From Parastagonospora avenae f. sp. tritici 18332-5 (taxonomy: Eukaryota > Ascomycota > Dothideomycetes > Pleosporales > Phaeosphaeriaceae): 64,000 bases of DNA. The stretch is from the NCBI GenBank assembly GCA_022559985.1, contig JAFJTR010000030.1:248001-312000 (forward strand), in the 5' to 3' direction. The position numbers were made by a program, and so were the translations under genes. The notes below the pieces were generated by a model. It was not told where the DNA came from, did not search any database, and saw nothing but the letters and a program-made list of their open reading frames with translations. Position 1 is the first letter of the stretch. Each line of letters starts with the position of its first letter. Shown piece after piece: positions 1-10,200 of the stretch.

Positions 1-339
1 GTGCAAAATTGGCGTTTGCGTAAAGTCTGGTTTACTTGGAGTTTATTGTACAGACTGGTCTGGTACAGAAGAGTCGTACATGGCGTTTGGAAATTCCTTT
101 GGTTTAGATGGGATTGGGCATTTCTGCGGGTTTCAAGGCATATTTCCTTGGGCGAGTTGTAACATAGACATCAATCACATCAGATGTTATTTCACACCTT
201 TCACGCCATACATCACCAATCACACGTCAATTATATGTTTGGGGAACATGGTATATAAAATCCACGAAAAGCACAATATCACATTGAAGAAACACTATTT
301 AAAGACCCGCAAAGACTGCAAATCGAGCTTGTTTTCCTT
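1..339. other. 3' flank of acrB homologue
   Basis: This is AT-richer sequence downstream of the minus-strand AcrB-like gene, presumably its 3' UTR and terminator region. A short open frame on the plus strand runs into the antisense of the AcrB gene and has no family features. I see nothing else in it. Confidence 0.5.
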
Positions 340-3243
340 TCATCTTCCTGTTCCAATCGGACTCATCAGACCCGCGCTGCCTGGACTGCGAACCATCATC
401 GGCTTGATCGGCTGGACCGGGCTCATAGGATCCCTTTGGCTGGAGCTCTGGCTCGACGTGCCGGAGCTCAGACTGCCACTACCATGACTACCGTTGTGGC
501 CATTGAGTGGGGCGTTGAAAGGGTTTCCAAGAGTGTATCCAGAGGGCGAGTAAGGCTCATCGAAGCCGTCGGTGAAGCCGGAGATATTCGAGAGCATAGA
601 GGAGGAACGACCACGTCCGCCACGCAGAGAGCCAGGCGTGCTGTTAACGTGCGAGTTCATCGAGGGAAACGTGAAGCTTGCAAAAGGGTTGGCGTTGGGA
701 GACATGCCGGTACCAGGAAGAGGACCTTCAGGAGTCGTCGGTACAGACATGTGGTGCTGATTCTGTGCGAGTATGAGTTCCTCGTACTGGTGGATTGTCT
801 GCATCATCTGTCCCGTGGCTAGGTTGGCATCCTCGGTGCGGCGTTCGTAACCGTTAATGTTACTACGGTACTGGTTCTCAATCTCCGCACGCTGTTGTCG
901 TAACGCGGTCCTTTCCTGCTCCTTTCGTTGCTTGGCAGTGAAGCCCTCAGCGTTGGCGGTAACGAGACGATCGTGCTGCTCGTTGAGCCTAGTTTGGCGT
1001 TGCTGAAGGCGTTCCCTTTGTCGAAGAGTGCCGGCAATGTCGGTTTCCACGCTTTGAATTTGGCGCTCAATCTCGGCTTTCACGTTGTCAAACTCGCTAG
1101 CAATGGCGTTCTTGTTGTCACGCTCCGTCTTCCAGGCTGCTTTCTTGGCTGCGGCTTCCTGGGCCTCCTCTTCTGGGATTTCTCCAAGATTGTCGGCCTG
1201 TAGGGAAAAGTCGGCGGCTGCGTCTTCGGCCTGGCGGATGTTTTGAGTGAATTGAAGGACACGCTGGCGCTGGCGCTCGTCGCTTCCTCCTGCGTTGGCA
1301 AGGCGATTGCTCAAACTATCCACCTCTTTACGAATGGTACCGATGGCGGTCTTGTGGTCCTTCTTCGCACGCTTCAAGCGATTGCGCTGCTCCTGTAGCT
1401 GCTGGTCGGCTGCGGCAATCGAGTTCTTCAGAGTAGTGGTTGGCGATGAGGGACGGAGCGTCTGATGTGCTGGCGGTGAAGCAACGGAGGCCAGTTCGGC
1501 TACAGGGCCGGCCGAGGTGATCAGGCTCGCTGAGTAAAAGACTTCGTTGTCGGCAGTCCGTACGAACTCACAGTAGTAATTCGAAAGCGCTGTGAGACCG
1601 AAAATCTCCCCTACCCAGAAGCCAGTGCCCTCTTGACCCTGGTAACCAAGCGAAGTGCTCTGGCGGATTCTGGTCGAACTCCAGTCTGCACCATTCACAC
1701 GAATGTAAAATGGCTTCGACTTGTCAATCCCCGATCCGGTCGTTGAATCCTCCTCGTCCTGCTCTTGGAACTCGATCCCGGTAAATAAATTGACACGAAA
1801 GGAAATGTCGGAATAGCCGACTTCAGAAACCCAAACACGATCGTCTTCCGATCTCCAAACAGCGTTTCCAATGTGATTTGCGTCTTTTGCGTTAGCCTCG
1901 TCAGCGTCGTTGGCTGCCCGGCTACTTTCCATCTCTTTTAAAACTGTAACTTTTGTACTGGCCAGAGCAGCCCAAAACGGCTGCTGACTACGAACATGAG
2001 TAGCTTGCTTCCTCTTTCTGCGCGTGCTACTCGTTTTATCCGTCTTCGAATGTGCTGCGGGCGATGGCCCTGGGGGCCGGCCATCGGTACTGGATGAGTT
2101 GGGCACATCCGCGTTTGGATCGAGCGTGGTCGAATTGGCACGTTGGAGCACGCCAGCCTCGGGGTCGGTCTTCTTGCCAGTGGGCAGCGTGGGAGCTACG
2201 TCTCGTCGAGATAGAGAGCGTCGGATAATGCGAACGACACCTTGGGCTAAAATATGGATTCCCAGGATGCTGCGAAGCCACCCGTGGGGGGATGAGAAGC
2301 TTTCCAGAGTGGTCGGCGAACTCGGTGGGCTCGTCAGAAACTCAAGGCCTCCCCGGGAGAGCCCGGTCCACACGAAGTGGACAATGTGTTGCCGGAGAGG
2401 CCTGAACCTGAAGAGATGGTTGGAAAGAATGATGATGAAGCAGATGAATATGCTGTTCGTCGTGCCATTCTTGCCCGCTGCGGCGCCGCCGAGGGCTATG
2501 GCAATGACTGCCTGTGCAAGATCCAGGAAGAAGTTTTGCACAGGCACCCAGAGTATCAGCCACACGACGAGTATGAGGGCGTCAGCGAAGATTGTCGTAA
2601 AAAGCGATGGAGTCCCGCCAGAACCCTGGAAGATGTCGGTGAAGGAGGGAAACGCGGAGAGGGCGGAGAGGGGGGTTCCGGCCTGGGGAGGAACGAATGT
2701 GAGTGTAGCGAATAGAAATTGTACAACGGTGAGGACGGTGGGGGGTAGCTGCAAAAGGATGATGAGGATGGCGAGGACGTCCCGCAGAGGACAGGACGTG
2801 AGAATGGTGGCGGGCACGGAGAGGATGCTGGCCATGGAGACAGACTTGGAGGCATTGCCGTCGAGACGGCGGAGGGCTGAGGGCGGCATTGGGTCGAAGG
2901 GGCCGCTGCCCGTATCGTACAGGCGGCAGGCGTCCCCATTGTCTAGCGAGGCGTCGGATGAAGCCCGCGCGCGCTCCTCTGCAGCTCCACAGGCGGCAGC
3001 GGCCATGGTGGTGTGGTGCACGCTGGACCCCGAGGCGGAGTCGTGGGCGCTGGCCGGCTGCGTCATGCGGTCGTCTACTTGGCTGGGGAGCGGCGGCGTC
3101 GACGCCTGGGGCCTCCCGTTGGCATAGCCGTTGAGCTGCGAGCTGCTCTTTTGCTTGGTGATGCGCTTGCCGGGTGCCGCATTGCCATTCTCGTGTCGCT
3201 TGTCATGCTGGTGCGCCGCGGTCTTCTTTCCCTTCGCTACCAT
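340..3243 (-). CDS. acrB: AcrB-like ubiquitination-network membrane protein
   Basis: A single 967-residue open frame without introns. In Aspergillus nidulans AcrB is a membrane and coiled-coil protein tied to acriflavine resistance and to the CreB/CreD ubiquitination network; that role is transferred from the family. Seen here: a Ser/Pro-rich N-terminus (residues 1-130), hydrophobic membrane stretches at about 155-185, 214-256 and 264-278, a basic middle part rich in KR runs, a folded segment at about 440-600, a long Gln/Glu/Arg-rich coiled coil at about 620-820, and a Gly/Ser/Pro-rich tail. Length and domain order fit the family (about 1000 residues). The start is the first ATG of the frame and gives a family-like MVAKGKK beginning. 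The gene stands alone, with 1.8 kb of gene-free sequence upstream. Confidence 0.85.
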   Translation of the reverse strand: MVAKGKKTAAHQHDKRHENGNAAPGKRITKQKSSSQLNGYANGRPQASTPPLPSQVDDRMTQPASAHDSASGSSVHHTTMAAAACGAAEERARASSDASLDNGDACRLYDTGSGPFDPMPPSALRRLDGNASKSVSMASILSVPATILTSCPLRDVLAILIILLQLPPTVLTVVQFLFATLTFVPPQAGTPLSALSAFPSFTDIFQGSGGTPSLFTTIFADALILVVWLILWVPVQNFFLDLAQAVIAIALGGAAAGKNGTTNSIFICFIIILSNHLFRFRPLRQHIVHFVWTGLSRGGLEFLTSPPSSPTTLESFSSPHGWLRSILGIHILAQGVVRIIRRSLSRRDVAPTLPTGKKTDPEAGVLQRANSTTLDPNADVPNSSSTDGRPPGPSPAAHSKTDKTSSTRRKRKQATHVRSQQPFWAALASTKVTVLKEMESSRAANDADEANAKDANHIGNAVWRSEDDRVWVSEVGYSDISFRVNLFTGIEFQEQDEEDSTTGSGIDKSKPFYIRVNGADWSSTRIRQSTSLGYQGQEGTGFWVGEIFGLTALSNYYCEFVRTADNEVFYSASLITSAGPVAELASVASPPAHQTLRPSSPTTTLKNSIAAADQQLQEQRNRLKRAKKDHKTAIGTIRKEVDSLSNRLANAGGSDERQRQRVLQFTQNIRQAEDAAADFSLQADNLGEIPEEEAQEAAAKKAAWKTERDNKNAIASEFDNVKAEIERQIQSVETDIAGTLRQRERLQQRQTRLNEQHDRLVTANAEGFTAKQRKEQERTALRQQRAEIENQYRSNINGYERRTEDANLATGQMMQTIHQYEELILAQNQHHMSVPTTPEGPLPGTGMSPNANPFASFTFPSMNSHVNSTPGSLRGGRGRSSSMLSNISGFTDGFDEPYSPSGYTLGNPFNAPLNGHNGSHGSGSLSSGTSSQSSSQRDPMSPVQPIKPMMVRSPGSAGLMSPIGTGR

Positions 3244-5081
3244 AGAAGGCGGTGCGCTGGCGAGCGGGCGGTCTCCCCGGTACGACTCGACTGCTGCACA
3301 GGACGAGCCAGACTGGAAGAGTGGGAGCCGCTGCTCTCGGTGGGAAATTCCGGGGGGTGTCGTGTGCTGGGGTGGGAAGAGGTTGTGGGAAGAGAATCAC
3401 GATCAGGTGCGAAGCAAGCAAGCACAAGCGGAATCGAGCAGCGCCAAGCCTGCTAGTAAACGTGTGTGCCACTCTCCGCTCAACCACAGACGACCGGCCA
3501 GCGCAGGCTTTGACAGATCTGATGGCTAGCGGCGACCAGACAAAATGCTTGACGTGCAGCAACCCATCCAAACCATCCGCTGCTGCGTGGCTGCCTTGTT
3601 AGCCCACCGTAGCACGCAATGGGGGAAGCCACGACCAGCAGGGCAACACACGACACAAGCATCTTCACGCCGTCACGCACATCATCCTGTAGCCTTTGCA
3701 GCGCCTTATCCGCTGGAGGCTGCCACCCGCGATGCAACTTCACGCTGGCACGCAGATCCTGCCCGCCGAACAGACTCCGATTCCAGAGATCGTCGTCATG
3801 CCGCCTGAAAGAGGACGCGCCGGCGAGAGCTCTAGCCAGAAAAGAAGCTTCGCTCTTCCGCTCTTTGACGAGTACATGAAGAATCTCATCGCCGTCCCCA
3901 GTGCCCACCACCAATGCTCGCACTCGCCTTAGCACAGCCTCGACGAGTTCACGCAGCCGTCGCCCCAGACTTTGCACTGCGCGTCGACAAACAAACATGC
4001 GTGGAGCACGGCTGCAGCGAATCACGTTACATCGGACGCCAATTTAGCCCGCCTGTTCATTTGCATGCGCCAGGAACCCCTGATGGAGAGAGTCACTTTT
4101 CGCTGCACAGCGAATGAACGGCACTCTTCGTGGGCTGCTCACCGCATTGCGCATTGCTCATCGCTGTTCCGCTTGCGTCCATGGACCCCGCAGCCCGCCA
4201 GATATCTGCTCGCACACCTCAGCGCCTGGCTGTGCTGTGTTTCAGAGGGCGCGCGCATTGCGAATGCACGTCAGCAGCGTAGCCGAGCACAGGTAAGCAA
4301 CGACGCCTCAAACAGGTACGCTGGCTATGTTGGGGAGCGGCTCGGAACATTTCGATCACTCCCTCGGCACGCTTGACGCTCCTGCAGTCGTCGCCTCGTC
4401 ATTGCCCGCGAAGAGCCGGTGCGAAGCTTAAACGACGCCACAGCCAATGGCAGCATGCTTGAAGTTCAAACAAGGCAAGCCGGAGAGTCACGCGCTCCAA
4501 CGGGCGTGCAGATCATCCCAGTCGGGCTGTGACCAAGAGACGATCGAAGCGGAAGGATCACGCCATGATTATGGTAGAATGCGGCCAACTTGCCTGATTA
4601 CAGGTTCAGTTTGAGAGAGAGAGAGGCATTGCTACCAAGTGCTTCCGAGGAGCTGCTCGAGGCAGATACAGTGCATGTGAGTCTGCAACGACGGCAATTC
4701 GACATGTGAAAATTAGAGACCGGGGTGCGTACAGTCTCGCTTACTGGATGGATTCAAGGAGTCCACGGTATCGTGTCGATGGTCGAAATGGCGACCTCAA
4801 TCGCATTCCAAACTTCTTTGCGAAGAATCGTTACAACCAAATTCGGGCCCTTCAAGCAACAACTCACCTTACAGACTTCCGAACGCACAATCCTTGAAGA
4901 ACATCGACATGCATGTACCTCGCACGTCCTGGGAGCAAGGTATGCCTCATCGACCAAGTTTTCGAAATGGTACTATCCGAGGCAAGCAGCATTACCAAGG
5001 ACTGATACATCAACGCTTCCCTTCTCTCGGTATCATATCTTGTTCCATCTCATCAGTCGACCGGATATCAGTTCTCCGCTT
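3244..5081. other. Intergenic region, no supported gene
   Basis: About 1.8 kb between the start of the AcrB-like gene and the stop of the thioesterase-like gene. It probably holds the AcrB promoter and 5' UTR. Several open frames of 60-180 codons are present on both strands, but they are Arg/Ala/Ser-rich, overlap one another and show no domain. A short GA microsatellite lies near 4613. No RNA gene was recognised. Confidence 0.5.
4613..4625. repeat. GA dinucleotide microsatellite
   Basis: A run of six GA units followed by GG in the intergenic region upstream of the AcrB-like gene. It is short and of no evident function. Confidence 0.7.
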
Positions 5082-6351
5082 CTAGGTCGCACTCCCCATA
5101 TCCTCTACCGCACCCTCTCTATCCCAGCTTTCCTGTTCCAACCTCCTTACCCTGTCTAGCAATTCCTGCACCCTCTTTCCATTCTTCTCCTTCGCCTGCT
5201 CCTGCAAGTCAAATGTCTCTCTAAACTTATCAATCATGAACGGTGGTAGAGCAGACTTCTTCGCCTTGTTGTAATCATAGACGACAATATCTTCGACACA
5301 CCGTGCTGCTGGCCGACGATGGACTTCTGAGAGGATGAGGACATCGAGGATGAAGTGATCAGCGTCGGTGGCGGGCTTCGTCCGGAGTTTGTGGAGGACC
5401 GTGATTCTGGGGAGGGGTAAGTAGAAGGTATGGCCCGAAAGGAAGCTGACGGATACCTGTCTGGCCATTTCATGGGCTTAGGATACAGTCAGCCAGGCGC
5501 ATCTTGAAACCATCACGGGGCATCCGAATGGTGAGTCTTGAGCCGGGCAGTGCCAGTGCCAGTGTTTCGAGACATCGGCATTATCCACAGTCATCCAGAG
5601 GAGGTACTGTCCAACGATTCCCTCAATCCGGATAGCGCACCTCCAAAAAACACGAAGGAGGACGCCACTCACAAATTTATAATCCGTCGTAATACTCCTC
5701 AAAATTAACCCCACACTCTTCGGCGTAATAAGCTCCATCCACTGCTTCTCATGCTGTCTATCACTCGCCGCAAAGTTGCGCGTCCAATTGACCCGCGCAG
5801 ACTCGGCGTAGCGATTGTACATGACGTTGTTGACGTGTCCTACGTGCCATCAGCCCTCTTTCTTCCGCATGTCAAACCCACAATCATGAGTGGAATGATA
5901 TGTACCCTTCACCCTCAATCAGCTCCCCTCCACAAACCCAATGACCCAACGTTTATGACTTACCATACTATCCTACCACCCATCCAAAATCACACATTAG
6001 CCCACATCCACATCCAAATCTCCATCCTCACCCAATACCACGAACATATGGAACTCCACTTACCATCTCCCCCCAAACCACTTCCTGCCTATACAACCCC
6101 CGATACTCCTTGCTTGTCAAGAACCCCTCACTGCCCGCTAACAGCTCGCGCCAATCCCTGCTCACTTCCTGTAATACCGACCCGGCTTCGTGCGTTTGCG
6201 GGGGCGTGAGGCCGAAGGATATGCATTTTCCGAGGCGTGGGCGGAGGGATGTGAGCCAGCGGGGTGGCAGGGTGGATTGGAAGCGGGTTTGGCGGGGTGT
6301 GAGAGGGGACTTGAGTGTGCGCAGCGCTGGGGGCGCAAGTACGAGGCGCAT
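5082..6351 (-). CDS. Mitochondrial-type hotdog (4HBT) thioesterase-like protein
   Basis: A split gene of the fungal 4HBT/hotdog family. Likely exons are 6351-6064 (Arg/Ser-rich presequence, then GLTPPQTHEAGSVLQEVSRD), a very short exon near 5972-5964, 5839-5673 (HVNNVMYNRYAESARVNW, the hotdog HVNN helix, ending DYKF), a 20-nt exon 5476-5457 (PMKWPDR) and 5406-5082 (ITVLHKL... to stop). The 20-nt exon and its neighbours join in frame. The short exon between GEM and HVNNV is unsettled: GATAGTATG (DSM) fits the family but leaves the frame one base short, while TATG alone closes the frame. The Met at 6351 was chosen because an amphipathic Arg-rich presequence follows. Predicted role is acyl-CoA or acyl thioester hydrolysis in mitochondria, substrate unknown. 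It is head-to-head with the LYR protein gene. Confidence 0.7.
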
Positions 6352-6596
6352 TATGCGTTGAGGATGTAGATTAGTGGCTGTGGTTTTGGTGATGGTGCTG
6401 GTTTGGTAGATGGTGGTTCCGAAAGAGCGGAATGAAGCCGAGGGATGCATACGTCAGTCAGGATTGTCCAAGCTTCCTACCCTACACTCCAGTGCTCACC
6501 ACCAGTACACCCGCGACGACATCATAGAATCTTCAAATCAAGAACATCCTCATACTCCATCTCATTATTCAAACCTGCATTTCCGCTTTCTCCAGA
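6352..6596. promoter_or_regulatory. Shared divergent promoter interval of two mitochondrial genes
   Basis: 245 bp separate the ATG of the minus-strand thioesterase-like gene from the ATG of the plus-strand LYR gene. The gap must carry both promoters. No canonical TATA element stands out. Joint control is an inference from the spacing. Confidence 0.45.
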
Positions 6597-7028
6597 ATGG
6601 CGGCGCCGAATCCAACGCTGCGCTACCAGGTTATGCGCACATATAAAGGTATGCCCGTATATTATGTGCGATTATGGCGCGCCAACTCACGCCCTCGCTC
6701 TAGAATTATTGTACATGGGCCGGGAATACCCCCAAGGATACGAGTACTACCGCACACGTCTGCACAAGGCGTTTGCGAGCCAGAAGCATGTGACGGACGA
6801 AGAGCAGATTAAGCAGGGCATCAAGCGAGCTGAGTTTGTGAAGAAAGGTCCGTCCTCATCCATCAAGGAGTACCGCATACTAAATCAGTGAACATGTAGA
6901 AATTGAGGCTTTGTATGTACATATAAGAAGTATGATGGGTGTGGATGTGGAGTTGGAAGCTGATAAGTTTCAGGTACTATTTGAAAAGATATCGAACAAT
7001 GCGCCAGCGATACGATCCGATAAAATAG
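6597..7028 (+). CDS. LYR-motif protein, ETFRF1/LYRM5 type
   Basis: A small gene visible only after splicing: exons 6597-6648, 6704-6847, 6900-6912 (13 nt) and 6974-7028 give 87 residues. All three introns are GT-AG; the last has a GTATGT donor. The product has the LYR-family signature YKELLYMGREYP near residues 16-27, the central EFVKKEIEALYYLKRY stretch and an RTMRQRYD tail, matching human ETFRF1 (LYRM5) throughout its length. In animals ETFRF1 binds electron-transfer flavoprotein and displaces its FAD, so this protein should act in the mitochondrial matrix with ETF or the LYR/acyl-carrier system. It lies head-to-head with the thioesterase-like gene and tail-to-tail with the methyltransferase-like gene. 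Confidence 0.88.
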
Positions 7029-7226
7029 CGCTGCGGTCAAATGTAACAGAACAAGCCTGGTTCGAAGGGTCGTCCAAGAAGTCAACATTGGCCTCGAAAA
7101 AGGGCCGGGATATCACAAAAAGACAATGGATGGTACGCAAGCAGCCTCACACCTTCTTACACCACCACACGCCTACTTCTAGACACTCTCCGCTCGATGC
7201 GCCTTTCTGTTCTAGCAGATTCGTCA

Positions 7227-8756
7227 TCATCCAGCCCCTGCGTTTATTAGCCTCGTCCTTATGGTCTCGTTTCGAGATACATACCACCACCTCTGCCACT
7301 CCTCCTGATTCTTCCCACTAACTTCTTTCAGCAGCGGCTCCAGACTCTCAATCAACTGAATAACAACCAGCAGCGCCGTATATCTCAAAGCTGCTTGTTC
7401 TTCCGTAAGCGTAGCGCTGTCGAACGGCACACTGCCCTTCTTGAGTTTTCCACCCTCGCTTCCGCGCCGCTTCGCTGGCACTCGGTCACCGGCCTGTTCG
7501 CGCTCCCAGCGCAATTCGCCCAGTGGGATCGCAACCCGCCGATTCTCCACGTCATACAGCGTCTCGGTCTCCTGGAGCAGCATGTGCGAAATACGCGCGC
7601 AGGGGTTGGGCGATAGTTTTCTGCGGTCGAGGGCTTCTTGGATCCATGCGTTGGAGTCTTGGAGGTATTTGTTCTGGACCTCGGTGAAGGGCGTTATGGG
7701 CGATATCATGAACGTGCCTGTGGACACGGCGCATGCGTATTCTTGGGCATTCTTGCCGGGGGGAGGCGGTGGGTGCGGCAGGATCGAGCGGATGATATGG
7801 TCTGTCTCCCAGATTTCCAATGTACCTCCGGATTTCAATATTCGCGTGGCTTCGTCGAGGACTCGTTGCGATGGCGCGCCTAGTGGGATTACCATGCTGA
7901 GGTCTTTCATGACCACGATGTCGAATTCGTCGTCATCGAATGGGAGGGGGAGCCTGGGGGTTGCATTAGCCAACTGCTTGCGCCACATTCGTATCCTTCA
8001 CGTACTTCCGCAGATCATGCTGCACAAATCGCCAGTCGATGCCTTGTCGCTGCAAGTCTCCGGCAGTTGGGACGATGTCTAGGCCCGTGAATGCCACCTG
8101 AGAGAGAGCTCGGTCAGCGAATAGCTCAATAGGATGAAGTTATTCAGATTTGGCTTCAGCCGATTGCTGAGGTCGTCATCCAAGTATGATGTTGCGTGCC
8201 GTGGAACATGCACAGTGCGCACAGGTATCCTTGTACGTACATCGTCGAAGCCCAGCCCACCAAGATATTCATGGCAGACCGATGACCAGTATGCGCTGCC
8301 ACATGCCACCTCCAGTACCTTCTTCGGTGGGTTCTGCGGTGAAGGGGTCGATCCTAAAGCGCGCCCGAATATTTTTGTCGCAAGTAGTGTCTGGAGGTTC
8401 TGCCGCTGCAGTTCGGGGAGGTCACAGGGAAGCGGGTAGTAGGCCACATTGCGCAGGTATCGTCTGCCATGGCGCAGGATGAAGGGTTCGGTCGAGGATG
8501 TCGTGTCACTAGTGCTATGCGCGGTGGAAGCGCTCGATATGGAGCCTCGTGTCGCATCCATTGGGTTGTCAGGTGCGCGTAGTCCGGGCGAGGTTACGGA
8601 GGAGGCGGAGATAGTTCTACCTAGGGCGTCCGTGGTAGTCAAATCCCATTGCTTTAGTTCCGCGGGCTTTGGACGTGCAGACGGCGTGCTGGAGCTCCCT
8701 CCTGAGTATCTGTAGAGCATCCACTCTGAGCCCATTGTCGCAAAATCGGGCCCCAC
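7227..8756 (-). CDS. SAM-dependent methyltransferase-like protein
   Basis: Three exons, 8756-8241, 8097-8006 and 7953-7227, give 444 residues. Introns use GTACGT donors and join in frame (FDD|VAFTGLD and DLRK|LPLPFDD). After a Ser/Thr-rich N-terminus of about 90 residues comes a class-I methyltransferase fold: motif I VLEVACGSAYWSS, motif II region VAFTGLDIVP, then FDDDEFDIVVMKDLSMVIP and RILKSGGTLEIWETDH, the usual post-motif-III strand. The C-terminal 150 residues are helical and lack a known domain. The substrate cannot be told; small-molecule and protein targets are both possible. The upstream Met at 8756 was taken, but later Met residues (8735 and others) cannot be excluded. Confidence 0.75.
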
Positions 8757-10200
8757 TTGCTCTTAGCGGGACCTCGATATTAGGTTGAGCCCTGGCAGGA
8801 AGGAAGCGGGTCAGCACGATAGTCTATGCCACAGATTGATGAGCAGGTCGGCGGAACGGAGTGATTGAAACACCCAGCAGAGGACGGAGAGATGTATGTG
8901 AGGCGTGGCATGGTGCGGCTATTTGCAGGCATATACAACAATTGCCCAGCGCCATGAGGAGCTGCGTGGAACTGTGCCGAAGCAGTCCAATCACACCGAG
9001 CCCGCGCTGCTCCCCCAGATTTGCAATAGTAATAACGGGCGCCGTGAGCTCTCGATTCGAGGGGCGCCGCATGCATGAGCGGAGCCAGCCGCTGCAAGTA
9101 TGGAGCAAGTTGGACAATCACGTCTTGCACCGGGTCTTCCCCGGTTTTTATGGCCTCCAGCGTACCTGTCGCATGTGATCTGTCATATGTGTAGAAATGC
9201 GTCACAGATGTCAAGCTTCTGCAAGCTCTCCAGATCAATCAATAGTAGCCCAGGAGAAGCTCATCCGCAGGGCGCGTGACATGGACCAGGGCGGATGAGC
9301 AGCACCTGATGTGGTTCATAGCGTGCCGCATCGGGGTGCAGACATGCGTCGGTTGTTGAAACAGCTGTTAGCCATATGAGCAAGATAAGCCTGATCGCTT
9401 TTGATGTCTGGGTGATCTCAAGCAGGATGCATGTCGATTCGGGACATCTATACTAAGAACATAAACATGTGATGTATTATTTGGGTCGAACACGCACGAC
9501 AAAGGCAGTGAACCACGAGTGGCAGATGGCAGGTGGGATGGGGTTCTTCGGTGTTTCGCCCTGAACCACACTGTGGTAGCGCGAACCTTGGAAGCACGTG
9601 ACTTCAGCGAACCTTGCGATGTGCGACGTGAAGCTTCCTGTCGGCCAGAGCATCACTTCGCCTTCCTATTCTTTTCAGCGTTGCGTCTGGTACAGCGCTG
9701 AGCGAGTCCAATTCAATTGAGCTTGCTTGCGAGTCTGTGTGCACTCCAAGCCTTCCAAGGTACGTGCGCCCGTCCAGCTGCTTCTGTGGTCGCCTATGCA
9801 GGTTGACGCGCTTCATCCCCCACCACCGACGACAGCTAATGCCACGGCCTCGCAGCACGCTCGAGATATCAATAGCCTCCTCTCTCCGACACTCCACACC
9901 CCCGTTTCGCCCACAGCCCAGCCTCCGCCCAAGCGCGATCGCTACGGAGCCCACGTCCCCGCCTCAGCTTCCCGACTCGCACAAAGAGACGGATACATGC
10001 GATACTGAAGTCGGGTATTGCAGCGCACGCCCATGTCGAGGAGTAGCACGGGTGCCCATGTTAAGAAGAAGAAAACCCCGTGCCCGAGCCCTCTTATTCA
10101 CCACCTGACGCCATTGCTCACGCCCTCGTCCCGGGGCTTTCATCTCAAGCTTCGACCGCCGCCTCTGGGCCCTCTCTCTCCTGCGTCGCCGTTCCCTTAG
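8757..10200. other. Intergenic region upstream of ccr4
   Basis: 1.4 kb between the methyltransferase-like gene and ccr4, whose starts face away from each other. It must hold both promoters and the ccr4 leader. The last 400 bases are CT/CA-rich and Pro/Ser-coding in appearance, typical of fungal 5' leaders. Short open frames exist but none has family features. Confidence 0.5.

Noticed and set aside
2024..3127. 367-codon plus-strand open frame
   Set aside because: It lies wholly antisense to the AcrB-like gene, is Arg/Ala/Gly/Ser-rich and has no domain; a shadow frame of a GC-rich gene.
3480..4025. 181-codon minus-strand frame upstream of the AcrB-like gene
   Set aside because: No conserved motif, no plausible leader, and overlapping frames of equal size on the other strand.
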